Shown here in pieces: positions 9,231-23,058 of a stretch of 64,000 nucleotides of DNA. The stretch is from Helicoverpa zea (lineage: Eukaryota > Arthropoda > Insecta > Lepidoptera > Noctuidae). The notes beneath the pieces were generated by a model. The model was not told where the DNA came from and did not search any database. It saw nothing but the letters and a program-made list of their open reading frames with translations. The stretch's first letter is position 1. Each line of letters starts with the position of its first letter. The position numbers and the translations under genes are program-made. Where the stretch lies: positions 10,354,001-10,418,000 of the forward strand of contig NC_061461.1 in NCBI RefSeq assembly GCF_022581195.2, in the 5' to 3' direction.

Positions 9231-9533
9231 ATGGAACTTGTAAAGCGTGCCAACGAATCAATCAGACGAAATGACGCGAATTGCATGGTAAAAACCGCGT
9301 GCCTCATGACCATCGATGTCGAACTGCAGACAGATGCTGGAATGTCCTCGGGCACAAAAACTTGGACACTTGGCATCGCTGCATACGGCGATGTTTGTTT
9401 AACGTTCCCTTTGAAGTGTATGTCTGTGTATTCACCGACGTGTATTTATGACGTCGTGTATGAAATACAGAGGGAATATGGGAATGCTTTTGAGAATACT
9501 TACGGGAATTGTCCTGTATTTTTTGGTTACTAA
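9231..9533 (+). CDS. Isolated 100-codon open frame, unknown
   Basis: A complete ATG-to-TAA frame of 100 codons, preceded by an A-rich leader and followed directly by AAATAAATT, which contains an AATAAA signal. Base composition within the frame is more even than in the surrounding AT-rich intron, and the peptide looks protein-like. Its middle holds TKTWTLGIAAYGDV and it ends NTYGNCPVFFGY. It has no signal peptide, membrane segment or motif I recognise. It is on the strand opposite the host gene. It could be a small nested gene, a relic of an inserted viral or retroposed gene, or chance, since frames of about this length are expected occasionally in 64 kb. Confidence 0.3.
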   Translation: MELVKRANESIRRNDANCMVKTACLMTIDVELQTDAGMSSGTKTWTLGIAAYGDVCLTFPLKCMSVYSPTCIYDVVYEIQREYGNAFENTYGNCPVFFGY

Positions 9534-12500
9534 ATAAATTCGTGAATTGTCTTGTCTAGCCTGAAACATGATCTCAGTCTTGGATTTCACTTGTCAACAG
9601 AAGTTTATAAAAATATTGACAATAAAATGCATAGCAATGCAATGCTTGAGCAAGGAAATGCAAAAGTGCTAAAGAATGTGTAGACAGATTTGAAGTCAGA
9701 AAAAAAATCAATCATCAATATTGATCAACTAGATCTCAACCGTTCTTCATCATAGTCGGTACCTTACCGATATAATAAATGTTTTTGCGATACAACCAGG
9801 ATCTGATCAACATTTGTAATGAGGCCTCTTTATCTGATGTTATCTGATGAAGATCTTATTAACGGTTCAGCCATAGATGCCACTCGTACAACTGTTTGTA
9901 GGTCTTATACTGGTCTACTGTATGAATACTTGAAGGCATTTAGTTAGCTGGTTTCTAAATTGAAAATAGTATTCGATGTAGTTATTAAAATCATATTTCT
10001 ATAATTAAGTTACTTATAATTTGTTTTTTTCTGGTTGATCTTTATTTTTGTGCGAACCTGGAATCAGTCATGGTTTTTTGAATAGCCTATTCAAGGACAT
10101 AATTGAAGTCAACTTCTATCACTTCTATCGATCATAAAACAAACTAGAATTATGGTATACGTACTGATCCATAAAATCAGTGCTAATCTTTGCTTAACCC
10201 TTAAAAGTAGTCGCAACATTAAATGATGCAAGTGTAAAAACTACCGTATAGGTATTAGTACTAAATAGGTGAACATCGGAAAACGTTATAACTAGCGGGT
10301 AGTGACGTGATATAAGCATAGTACGGTTTCAAACCTGTTATATGCCGCGTGAAAATGTGAAACTGGATTGCAAATACATTTGCATTGCAAAATACTTTCG
10401 CAGGAAGTTTTCGCGTCATAATTGTTCTATGTTGTTACTGGATTATTTACGAGTTTTCTGTCTTTGTTGAACTAGTTGTAGCCTATGTCTTTGCTGGTGT
10501 GAATATATGAACAGCACCAGGAAGTAAATATGCTCCAAAGTAAATAGGAGACTAAAAACTGTGATTTTATCATTAACTCATGTGTAAATAATGGGCTAGC
10601 CAGTAGATACATGATAATATTAAACAATAAAGACATCTCTTTGATGAATATGGCAGAACAAGTCAAATGCAGTTAAATACTTCACGGACTTTAAAGTTTG
10701 TTTACCCTCTCAACTGGCCGGGCTATGTGCAACGCAAACCGACGCCTATTTGTTCAGGAAGACGCGTTTGTAGGTCAACAGACAAGGCTTCCAAGAATCC
10801 TAAACGCCAACTTACAGTACATAAACAACTATAATGACAATATTAAACGTACATGATGGCCGTTGTGTCGTAAATTTGAGACAAACAAACGTAAGAGACA
10901 TGACAAGCGTCCCGTTTTGATGGTCCAATCGTGACACGACGGCCGTTGAAGGGTTGAGTTGTTGGCGTATAAACCATTGTAGTTGATGTTCATATTATGT
11001 TTCTTACTTTGGAAATGCTGAACAAACTCTTTTCACGTAGAAAAGTTAGTCGCATAAAATTAACTCAAAATTCAAAATTTTGTTAAGTTCAATTTGAGAC
11101 CTTATTTCCTGAGGCTTAGCTGTATCTAATAACTTCCTTTTAGCATGAAGTAGGTAAACACGACGTTATTTAAACTGTACCGAAACTACATTACAAGTTC
11201 CGCTTGTAACTATTTTGTGAAGTCATCAAACGCCATTGGTAGATATAAAGCTATAAAATATTTGATGACAGCTGAATAAACGCTCCAAGTTTTATGATTC
11301 TCAGTACAAGAATAGCAGAAGACATTCTCAAGTGTCTGGGTTTGTGGGTTAACTGAGACAAGGCCTCGCTAGGCAGACGACTAGACGACGGGTTTGTGAG
11401 AATCTTTTATAAGACGTAGAGAATTTTATAGGCTGTACCTACCTACACATGTGTTGGTGTGTGGCCCAAGTTAGAAGAATTGTAGATTTTATTTTTGATA
11501 TGCCTATTTTTGTCATTACGGTCACTTTAAGTTGAGTATTTGTAAGGTTGGGTGTTTGTATTTTGTAGCATTTGTCTATATAATCAAATATTACGCAAGT
11601 TACATTAATCGCAAGTCAATTGGCGTTTATGTAACTAGCACCGTCTAAAGTTTTAGGCGTACGTTAATGAGATAAGGGAAATGTTTTTTTTTCAGATTTT
11701 TTGTTTAGTTTAGATGAAGATCAGCTCTTTATTTTTATGTTTTATATTTTATTTAAGCTTAAGCTGCACCGATTAATTATTAGTTGCTTCTTATAGATAT
11801 ATATTTTTGAATGACCAAAAAGACATAGGTACACTTTTAACTTACATCAGTCGTAACTGTTTGTCTGGTCACCACGCGGAACTGCATACAAGTGATTTGT
11901 CCCCCGCATAAAAGACCGGATAACTTTTATCGATGTTTCTTATTCGATTACCAGCCTCTCGTTTAAGAATCGATATCGATAAACAGTGTCGTTAATTTAA
12001 CGATTATGTGCCCTCTTTCTAATGCCTTCTATTAGTTTTATTACTGCGAGTGAATGGCTTGATTGACACAGTTATATAAATACATTGTAATTTCTAGACT
12101 GACATTCCAGACTAGATCCGTCTAAGCCCAGAAAGTGGTTCACTTATGAACCATCGCGATTGAAATGGGATTTTTAAAGTACTTGCTCCAGAATTATAGG
12201 TACATAATGAAAAGATCGATACAATTATTTTATGTGCCTCCCTTGTGATGGTAAATAAGTGTTCATTTTACATAGATTTTCTACTTTTGTGGTAGCTTAC
12301 TTGTATCTCGACGAATTGAGAACCACCTGGACGATTTCTCAGGCCGTATAAGACTAGAATAAAAATGGCACCACTGGAAAATTAAATCAATGAAACTTCC
12401 TGACAATAATCAGAAGCTACTTCTATATATTAGCAGAGAACTACATAATTACATAAGGTTTCCTCTACAGCCCGGAGGTTCCGCAATCACTTGATCTAGT

Positions 12501-13315
12501 ACACGTCGGAAGATTGCACACTGAACCGAGGATTTCCATGACTTCCAACGAAAAACGCAGGACAGATAGGTGTAATAAGTGTGAAAAATCTAAGAACGAA
12601 TATAACCTTATATGACTGTTTCTCTTCGCTTTTGATGAAACAGTTTCATGTGAAGTACTAAATGTTTAGGTTGAAACCTTCCTCATGCGTGATTTACGTT
12701 ATTGGCGAAAACTTCATGATATCCATTAGGCCGTTTTTGTTTAACGCTCACTAACTGACAACCAAGGACTGTGTCCGGCTCTGTACGGTCACATGGTAAC
12801 CCTACGCACCGCATTGGATAGGACGGATAATTTCCTCCATCGTTAGATCGACAGACCATTTCCAATTACTAGGAAACGTGGACAAAAAATACCAGCTACT
12901 AAACGATCGGATTCTGTACCGCTAGTTCATTTTATGGTAAACAACCTATTAGTGTAAAATGAGGTAAAGTTTACGCTTGTTTTGTATATCAGAAATAATT
13001 ATGTATTTATAGGGATAAGATTTTACTTGCAACTTTTTTAGAATTAAATGAAGATAAAATCAACACAAAGAACCGCGTTAGCAAGGAAAAACTTGTAACC
13101 CAAATAGAGATGTAAAAAACTGCCGGTTTTTATAACACCTCATAAAAATCTCACAAATAAATAAGAACGTTAATCCGTGCCATCAAAATATTATATTGTA
13201 ACGACACAATCTAACTGTGATTGCTAATAAAGTAATAAATAGTTGCTTTTATACAGGTAACTAGTAATAGCGTGTAGTTGGCGGGTGCCTCTCTATAAAT
13301 CATGGGAGCCACCCA
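9534..13315. other. AT-rich intron; small ATCGAT cluster
   Basis: No credible coding or repeat structure was recognised. At about 11925-12005 four ATCGAT or near-identical motifs occur close together, including two overlapping as ATCGATATCGAT. At about 10856-10945 a short imperfect inverted pair around GGCCGTTGTGTC is present. The remainder is featureless to my reading. Confidence 0.35.
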
Positions 13316-13392
13316 GACTCGATGTGGGACGTCGAAACTCGAGACTGGAGAATCGAGATGTAAGAGTATCGAGTCCATTCGAGTCGATCAAC
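13316..13392. repeat. Cluster of seven TCGA motifs
   Basis: TCGA occurs at 13319, 13332, 13339, 13353, 13369, 13379 and 13384, seven times in 69 bp, often as CTCGAG or GAGTCGA. By base composition one would expect well under one. It may be a decayed short tandem repeat or a compound protein-binding site; the sequence does not decide. Confidence 0.4.
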
Positions 13393-16300
13393 CGGCTAGA
13401 CGATCAGCAGTAGCTGGAATATATAGCTACCGATTTGTCACAATCACCACTAAAAATAAAATATTTATATTTAAAATTCGATAGCTATTATTAATTAAAG
13501 ATTAAGATCAGATTATGTTTGGCTATCTCGATCTAAGTATTGATTTGGAGATAAGATATTTTTTTTATTAGAAATGGATTTTTATTGGGTTCTAAATATT
13601 TTGGTGAATGGAATGTATCTGTTAATTAAGAGCGTTGACTTTTCAAAATCATTGACTGCAATCGAAATTACTAGTTTAAATTGGCAGTCACTACAAATTT
13701 CACATTGAGTATGCTCTACATGTTATACTGAAGTTTGATTGAGGAAAAAGATCAAACTAAAATATAATTATTTGGAAAATTACGAGCACATAATTTAACA
13801 ATGTCACAAAAGTTATAACTAGCAATACTGTAGATTCTTCCTCCAATGTTTAATAACTCGTAAGACGTTAACTAATCGATGTTGTAATTAATTGTGTTGC
13901 CGCTATTCTTAATTCTAATAACGGTGAAGCCGGTGATTATCGATAACAAATAAATAACCACGATGAAAGTCTGAATCTTCTCGAAGACCGTAACATTGGA
14001 TTATTAATCCCCAGGATAGTAAATGACATTACTGTTTAATTAGTGAATGAATGACACACTATTGAATAACGAAAGGAGCGGTGAATATTGATGACATAAT
14101 TATGAAAAGCATTTTAATAATTTAACAAAGCTATAGTAGGAAGTCTCAATAACAGAAATATCCATCCCGCTATTATAAATTCTATTAAAAAAAAATAGAT
14201 TCCAAAAGTAAATATTTCAGTTTGAAATATGGTCTTCAATATTATCCAACCCAATGATTTACCATCATAAATTGGCTACTGAATAATAATCTACTTTATC
14301 CACTACCTAATATATCGTCTCAATGAATTTCTAAATCAGGCGTATGAAATGATTATGTAGGTATGCGTTCGTTAAATTAACATAACATTCATTGATATTA
14401 CATCACTCTATATGAAAAGAATACCTGTGCCACTAAATCACGCCCACGACTAATCAGACGTTGCAAAAATCTAAATTTGCATGACACTAAACAACGACGT
14501 ATAGCAATTTGCTTTAACAAATATAGCAAGACCGGTATAGGCAGTCGATGATGTATTCGGAAAAGCTCGCTACAATGCATTATAAAGACCTGAAGACATT
14601 TCAAATAAAAATAAAAGAAACAATGAAAGAAAACAGATGATTATGTAAAAATTTAAATTACAGTTGCTGGTAAAGTAAAAAGTATTCCCACATTAGCCGA
14701 ATTTCAAAACCAAACACCCATCAAAATTTCCCTAAAAACTTAAAAGCAAGTCAATCAAATTACAGGACCAAGTAATATGATAATGACGAAAGCAATTTCG
14801 AGGCGAGTTACAGAAGTATTTGCGAATCATTTGCGAAACCCGGGGCATTCTCCCACACGTTTGGGCACGCGAGTTAGAAGCACGTGTAAATCTCAACCCA
14901 GTCATTCCTTTCTAACATCATAATAAGTGCACGAGACAGGCTGAAACAGCCCCCAGCTAAATCCCAGGCTGTCTGCCGAAGCAGTAACAACAAATTTTGG
15001 AATTCCACCTTTTTAGTTAATCGTTGGGCCTGGAGGCTTCTGGTGATGCGTAAAAGTCTGGTTTTACGCTAAATGGGGTCCCACGCTTAATGGTATTGTA
15101 TTTTGATAATTTCTTAGCAAAGATCAAATTAGATACTTGCGTGGCAATTTTTAAATTACTCGAAGTGCTTCCAACTTTTTTTGAATTTTGTTTTATTTCA
15201 AAACATAGGTACGTAGTATATCATTTATACATACATACCTGCATCATTTCGAAAATCATAGTCATATTATTTTGCATTGGTAATGCAATCTGAATGACAG
15301 GCAATATCAAACGATTATGTTTCTCAATAAATTCGAGCTAAGTCTCGGTTACTGGGACATTTGAGTACAATGCAATTTCTTCACTCCTTGAATACACCTA
15401 TAAAATTTTTGACGGCGGTATAAGCCATATCGTAAAGGACGAGATCGGATCGTCGGCGTTTGATTGTGGCATTACGAACATGACCATAAATTAGGCGATA
15501 GCCATCTTAACAGGACACATTACAACGAGACACGGACCGCCGCGGACGCATAAAGAGATGTAAGAAGTACAGCCTTCGCAGGCATTGGAACAGTGCCAAT
15601 GGGATGTAAAATAAATGCAATTCTTAGTATTATTTAGATAATAATAGTGAATAGCAATGTGTAATGCATTAACAATTTGCGAAGTTCATTCGCCTCAGAC
15701 CTTATTTATAGCTTGACTGTAATGGCAAATTATAATACGCTAGTTAGAGGGGAGCGAAATACGTCATTGTTGTGTTTCTTTACAATTAATATAAAACGAT
15801 TTCATATCAGATCACGTCAATGAATACCGAAATTTGATATCCCAATCAAAGTTGTAATTATTTATGACTATAAAACTACCGTTACAGGCGTTGATTTCGG
15901 GGCGTTAGATTAAGTTTCAATGATAAATATGAAAGCTAAACCTGATATTAGGCTCCTTTTATAAGGAGTAGAATAACATGTTTATTAAAGACTTGAATGA
16001 CAATCAGTTGCACGAATGGGCGTATAATATTTAGTTTTATTGATATCTCGTTCAAATGGACCTAGTTTTATTAATTTTATAGCTACCATTAAGTCGTCAT
16101 CAACCTAGTCTCTGGCAAGTGTGTTGGGGTCAGCTGCCGGTCTAACAAGCTGCCATCGAAGTCACTTTTTACCGGTGATCATTAAAATACAAATCAGGGT
16201 TTAAATTGACGCAGATTCATGAATAATGCTATTTTTTACTGCGGGGCTTTGTGATGTGTTGGAAGCACACACGTGCCGGGCAGATGTTTGGTGTCCCATC

Positions 16301-17774
16301 TGCCTCTATGCACCCTCGTAGAATGTCTATGCAATTTGCTGATGTGTTTCCAAGTGGGACATTTAAAAGGGATGTTTTGGAATTCATAATAGAGGTATTG
16401 TTAGGTAAAAAATTGCGGATCGAATTGAATTATTGTCGATGGATGGCAAATTAATGAATAAAGGATTAAATGAAAAAAAAAATGTGTAGTTATAATTTAT
16501 GGGTCACCCGGTTTAAATGAATATTAATATTTAAATTGAGTGATTTTTTTCGTAACAAACAAAATTAAATCCATAGTGGCATAAAATCGTAACAAAGAGA
16601 AATTTTGAATGGCAAGAATTTGTAGAATTTTCTTTTTGTGAACTCAAAACGATTTTTCAACAAAGTTAAGATAAAAATAACAAAAGCTATAGTTTACAAA
16701 ACCTTGGAACTAATTACAAACGAAAGGACGACAAAAAACAAAAGGCAGCCGACAGTAGCGAAAAGATAACTCAAAAAGGAATTTAATTTTGTACTTAAAC
16801 TGAATTCAAAAGCATGTCCTTGCAAAGACCACAAAGAGTTTGCCATTTTATTGCACATTCATCCATATAAAGAGTGCTGTGATGTGGTATAATAAGGCAA
16901 AGCAGGGTGCGGCGGCAATAAAGAATTGTCACAGTAAACAAACAAACCTGACGACTGCTAATAAGTGTTGTTCATCAACAATGACACCTAATTAACATAA
17001 ATAGCTGAAGAATTCTCTATACCTCTTTTTATAGTGTGAGAAAAACGTATAAATATATATGTTTGTTGTAATTGTATGTCCATTGCCCCCGTTTGTTCTT
17101 TTAAATTACTTATTATAGAACTGATAATTCAGCAGACTAACTAACCGCAATGTTTCTAATTATATAACATAGGATATTACGATTATTACGACATTTACTA
17201 AGTGTCCCCTTCATGAAATATTCGTTCTTGCATTAATCTCTCTGTATCTCTTCTCTCATCAGTGGCAAACTTCAGTTGGTTTTCACCATCTCTGTAACCG
17301 ATGTAATCTTTAGGTACTTACATGACTACTTCGCTTTCTTCCTCCATACTTTCGGATCGCATATCTTTACCGTCAATCTCAACACCGTACACCAAATGTC
17401 TTTTAATTTCAATATTTCCAACAAAAGAAATTTCACTTTTATGACTACAAAATCTTTTATCTTCAAACCTTTGTTACATTCCTTTCTCTTAAGTTCTTGA
17501 TTGATGTTATGACGTTCGTAGACGAATTATTTCAAGCTGCTATTGATGAACCTTACCCTTCATTTGATAGACGGCTTGACGGCCAAACAACATCCGGTTG
17601 TAAGACTTTCATGCACAAGATTTGCAGGGAAAAACAACACTCAAAGCAAACTTGCGGAATGTAGTCGTAACAAATGTAGTCAATATTGAACTCTACTTCT
17701 TGCAAGTAAAAGATAATTTAGCAGTTATTTTACAACTTGAATGGAGAAGCTAAAAAAACACTTTTGCCGCATTG
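13393..17774. other. AT-rich intron, one decayed SINE-like piece
   Basis: This is mainly featureless AT-rich sequence. Around 16095-16170 a stretch including GTGTTGGGGTCAGCTGCCGG resembles a decayed copy of the SINE that is intact at 52230-52510. No coding frame is convincing. Confidence 0.3.
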
Positions 17775-18375
17775 AAAATCGATATTAATATCGAGAGCAA
17801 AAGTACCAATTAATATTCGACAGAGGTTTGATAGCTATCGTAATTACCGACAGACTGATGGAAGTCTGTCGTATTGAGTTCCGTTTTTGTTGTAGTTTTC
17901 GTTCGCATAATTAATGGAATTTATCGATATCTAAATTATAGGCTTGCAAAATAAACTGTTGTTTAATTTAATAGTGGGTTATCCACTTAAGATGTTGTCC
18001 TACAAAAAAAAAACGACTAGATTAGTCTCATCCGTTCATTGAGAAAATAATATAATCTTCAAGATTAGTTGTATCGATAAAATCAGATATAAATATCGAT
18101 CGGCGTGTAATGCGAGCCGTGTAAAGGTGTGTATAATTTTACAAGCAGCACAATAACAATCAATAGATGGGCAGAACAGGTCGCACACTTGCGTATCAAC
18201 TTTTTTTGTAGGCTGGAGAAAGCGAGTCTCCGAAACGAGCCAGCAAGACGCCAACGTATCGAAAAGATTATCGATTAAGATTTATGTCGAATATCGATAT
18301 CGGAAAAGTCAAGATTGGAAATGGAACGACACGAACGCTGTGGTAAAAGATGAATTATGACGCTATTGTTATCGA
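17775..18375. promoter_or_regulatory. Cluster of ATCGA/CGATA motifs
   Basis: At least seven ATCGA-type motifs, several as full ATCGAT, occur in 600 bp (near 17778, 17932, 18073, 18094, 18257, 18269 and 18293), with a further TATCGAAA near 18369. In Drosophila TATCGATA is the DREF element and clustered CGATA is bound by BEAF-32 at domain boundaries. Whether a moth genome uses these clusters the same way is inference, and AT-rich composition raises the background rate. Confidence 0.3.
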
Positions 18376-21300
18376 AAAATAGATTTGATGGCCACGATCG
18401 TAGAGGTCGTTTGCTTTAGTTTTTTGGGTAGTATTTAAACGCAAATCAAAAAATATCCTTTTTCTATGCAATAAGATTCCGAATTCCCATCAAAATTACT
18501 GATTGCACAGCAAAATATTCAACTCAAAATATCACTAAACACACTACAATTTATTTTCGCAGCGTACAGCGATTTTTCCTAAAGCAAAAGCTTTTTCATC
18601 AATGCACAGCTAATAATCTTAATGCACATTATACATGTTAACTCTTTTTCTTTTAAATATAGCTTCTATTTTTATATTATTTACAGCAGTTTTTCAGAAT
18701 GAAACAGCATTTTATTTGTCTCAGTCATCTTATTATTTATTAATTACGGCATAATGAGACCAGCAAAAAAATATAAAATTAAATACAAAATTGTAATTTA
18801 TTGAATTATTAAAGCGCGTCTTGCTTTCGCGGGGCGTACACGTTTCCTTTTTTGCCCTAATAATAATAGGCAACATTTTTAGCTTCTGCAGCTGGCGCCA
18901 CGTACTTGAGTCGGATCGCAAGTCCGATGATATGCTTGCATATACATACTATAGTTCTTTAAAAAAATAGGGCTTGTTAAATGAAGCCGTAACTGTTTTC
19001 TAATGAAATTAAGTAGATACGTGGAGTTCTAATTAGCGACGTGTTTGGAAATCCACACGCACATATTTCTAATCCACGGCATCTGAAACACGTAGACAAA
19101 GCACTATGGTATATAACGTAAAGTCCACATTAGCGCAACACTTGGACCTTGGCACGAATGTGGTGCAGCTCGTGACGGGAGCACGAAGTAATCCGATTAA
19201 AGTAACTCACGATGTACGTACATTATGTTATGACTACCGCAATTGGTGAGCCAAAACATAAAGCTGTTTATGTAAGCCTACATGGCAATATTTTGAAATT
19301 AGTAAATAAAAGAAAAATACTGTACTCCAGACAGAGAATAAATATAGGCCACAATATAAGCAACTTAGTAACGGTAAAACGAATAAAAGAGATATAACGC
19401 TAGATCCTGCTAAAGATGATAATAAACTTAAACACAAAGATCCATAAAGCGTTAACCACACATTTGCTCATGTAGCTAAAGCAAATACTATTAGCGCAGT
19501 GAATGAACATAAAGGTACCTCTAAAGACACATGTACAAACAAAGACTCATTACCAATGTCACTATCACAAATAACTTTGGGACTACTAGGTGAAGGTCAT
19601 AACTTAAGAACATAACGAGATGTAATTATCACACTAGGGTCATTAGGTAGGGGACAGCAAATTAGTGCCATATTTGACCTCCAGTCGGTAATTTGGTGAG
19701 CTGTTAAACACTTTTACTAATAAGGCAATGGTAATATTGCAATACAATTTAATGACTACTTACTCGATAGATTTATGTTTCTACTACTGTTCATTACTTT
19801 TGGTTTAATGTTCGATTTTTTACATGGGCTCCCTGTGGCTACTATTGTTTGTATATGAATGGCCCACACATGTCATGTTCTGAGGAAAAACCTGTATCTT
19901 CTACAGATGTGACTTCTAAGTCAGGAAGTTTGTTCACATGTTGTTTTGTTAGGTTCCTTCATTAATGATATGCGTGACTGACATCTGTGATTTATTGTTA
20001 GCTCGACACTAGGGAACTTGTGGCATTTCTTTCTTTAGGCAAAATAATATAATTTACGGTAACAATCTGTAAAAGAGTTTCTTGAAACCGATATCTAAGA
20101 TCTGGTGAAAAAACTTCCCAGAATTATTAATATCCGTTAAATCCACAGTTTCACCCAATTTAAGTAGCTTCAAAAATACCGTTACTCAATTCCAGTACCA
20201 AAACAGAAAAAAACTGCACTTGATAAACTTGAAAAAAAAAACGCTTCATAAAATAATTTTATCAGCCATAAAAATCAAAATAACAGCACTATTAAAATGG
20301 TTATTTGGATAACAAAAACACATGCAGCCCTTGATAATGAGATAGCCAAACTATACACGGTTAAAATTCACACAGGTAAAGATTGTCGTAAAATCGATAA
20401 CCCTAAGATCTCCAACCGGTGAGATAGGAGGGTAGTGACGTAGGAGTTAGGGTACCTTCCGGGCCCCAGGATATAAGAAAGATAGCCATCTATTTGATAG
20501 CGCGCAGTACCTTTTATTTTCTTTGCAGCCTTAATGTTTTTAATAGCATCAAGGAATTCTCATTCAGTATTATTATCTTTTGTAACAGGCTTTTTACTTT
20601 GACCTTTACTATAGTAATTACTTGAACGATAAATAAGTAATTAATTATAATTATCGATGCTATCTTTAAAGGCGTATCGAAATATGGGATATTTTCAACG
20701 ATAAGTAAATAAGATCCCTTTTTTACCATAAGGGTTTGTTCCTCAATTTGAACACTAATAAATATTTCAGTTTGGAGTAGCTTAATTTTAAAGTCAAGAA
20801 ACCGTTTATAAAGTAGACTAATGGTATCTCAAGTTTCAATTTCAACTAGATGATATTGTTCCATGGAAAATAACGACCGTGCAAAATAGTGGCGATCACT
20901 TTAATGGTATAACTGTCCGTTAAAATTGATTTTACGAACCGCATAGCACTGAAAATGGTTAGCGATCACAGCTTAGTGATCAGCCTTAGAGTTCTAATCA
21001 TTTTGTGCAATAAGCACCTACAGGTACCACTTATAATAATGGAACAAGAAGATCTAACAACATTGTAATATGTATGGCAAATAATGAAGCTGATAAAGTA
21101 CTCAACTGACCTACAGACTTGTTGTTATAAAGACAAACAGTGAATATTTTATGAAGATTTCATTTTTGCTAATTTTGAATTGCAACTTGCATTCATTATA
21201 ACGCTTGAAAGTATTGCTTCGTCCATATACCTACTAGATAGACTACATACAGAGAAACATAGCAGTAGTTGCAGGTATGAAATCACGTAGACTTGATGTA

Positions 21301-22806
21301 ACAATGTTTATAGAAATTGTAGCTCATCGAAATCAAAATGCTTCATTGCATAAAACTGACATTAAAGCCCATCAAGAGATAAATAAGGTCTTATTAGACA
21401 AACATTAACTGATTGAACAATGCTTCGCTCCCAGCTAATGATGGTACAGTAACGTGCATCGTTTTGCACAACGGAGCAACATCGATCATTTATTGTTAAG
21501 AAATAGTAGGCGTTTATCTGATAGTTATCGCATCTTCAGTCGAAGTATCGCGAAACAGACTCCCACGAGATATGGGAAAGATTTGAAGAACAATTTAAGT
21601 TACGAGCGAAAATATTTTTTGCTGTAGCATGAACCAAAAATCTGGCAGCAGATGTTTAGTTAAAGCCTGAGAGGACGGAGGATCAAACAATTTGGTGTTA
21701 TGTAGCAGCGTGCCAAAAATATGAATAACAGTTTTGAGTAGGTTGAAAATGTTACCCCTTATGTCTTCAAAATACTTTACCCATAACAAAATCTCTACCA
21801 CCCAATACGCGGATTGCTATATGATGCAACACCCATGACATCTTTGTAAAAAATACATCTTTATTAACATGAAACCTTATCTTCAAGGCTTCTTTCCTTT
21901 TACAGATTCCTTTTCAAAAATATTGCGTAGGTACTTATTGTTATTCAATTTCGTTTACCGCTTGTAACTTTAGCAAAGCGTGTCTTCCATTTAACAGATT
22001 ACGATTTTAATTGCATTTCATTTAAACAAACGTTGCAAAAGAACAATAATGGTTGATACAGTGTCGACACACACTTTGTTTTAAAAACAGAAGTATGAGT
22101 AATTACATTCAATAGAGCATGATCAACATTGTTAATATAAAAACAATAAATTGCGTGGGTTGACCTTGTCATCGCTTGTGAATCGTGAAATGCAACAATC
22201 ATTAACAATAGATCATTAATCGAAATCGTAGAAATTGATGACACAATGAAGGTAATTAATTTTAAACGTGGATTTGACGAAGCAGGATGAAGCTTCAAAT
22301 GTTTTATTTATAGTATCGCACAATGTCGCTCAAATCGCAAATGTACAACATTCCAAAAAGCAACTTATGAACAAAAAATGGAGCGTTGCGTGGATGCTCA
22401 AAATTTTAATTAAGACTCCAAACTCGTTGAACCTACACAAAAAATGGTCCAAAAATGTTAATAAGTTATTTCAAATTCGTACTGGCACCAATAAATTCCG
22501 AGTCAACAGACGCATTTAATTTGCAATACCGTACAAGAAGGATTGAATTGTCAACACGACTTGCAATAAGCCTGGGTTCAACCGCCACCAATCAAGCTTT
22601 ACTGCATTATAATCACGAAACGGCAGACAGAATTTTAATGACACAGCCTACGCGAGAGAAAGCGAGAGTGACATACGTACGAATGTAATAATTTTTGTTA
22701 ATGGACTAACTTAGAATGGTGACGCAGAAAACGAAACCTAAGACATGATCATATACATTTTAAGTCGTGACCAAATAGTGATCTAAATGTTAATCCCACG
22801 CAATAA
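18376..22806. other. AT-rich intron, nothing recognised
   Basis: Only short chance frames, homopolymer runs and scattered ATCGAT motifs. I see no target duplications, terminal inverted repeats or paired splice sites. Confidence 0.35.
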
Positions 22807-23058
22807 ATGTATACCTACTTTCTAGCTATTGATGGAGCATTTTGTAATATCAAATATGAAATTGAGAGCAAAATCGATCAAGCTCTGTACAACATTTCTA
22901 ATTTCCAATGTAAAGAATGTGATACGAAAGTTGACAAACAATGTATTGCTGCTGCAAATATAAAAGCGAATCCACCAGATCATGTTACAAATAAAGAATT
23001 AGATGAAGTAATTTATGTCAAACAAATAGACTTGTCAGCAGATAGTTTCTTAATCTAA
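22807..23058 (+). other. Open frame of 83 codons, doubtful
   Basis: The frame is on the plus strand, opposite the host gene. An acceptor-like CTACTTTCTAG lies just inside its start, and the peptide after it includes CKECDTKVDKQC followed by an acidic tail to a TAA stop. Residue composition looks protein-like, but there is no family match that I know and no partner exon was found. It may be a terminal exon of a nested gene, a relic, or chance. Confidence 0.2.
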
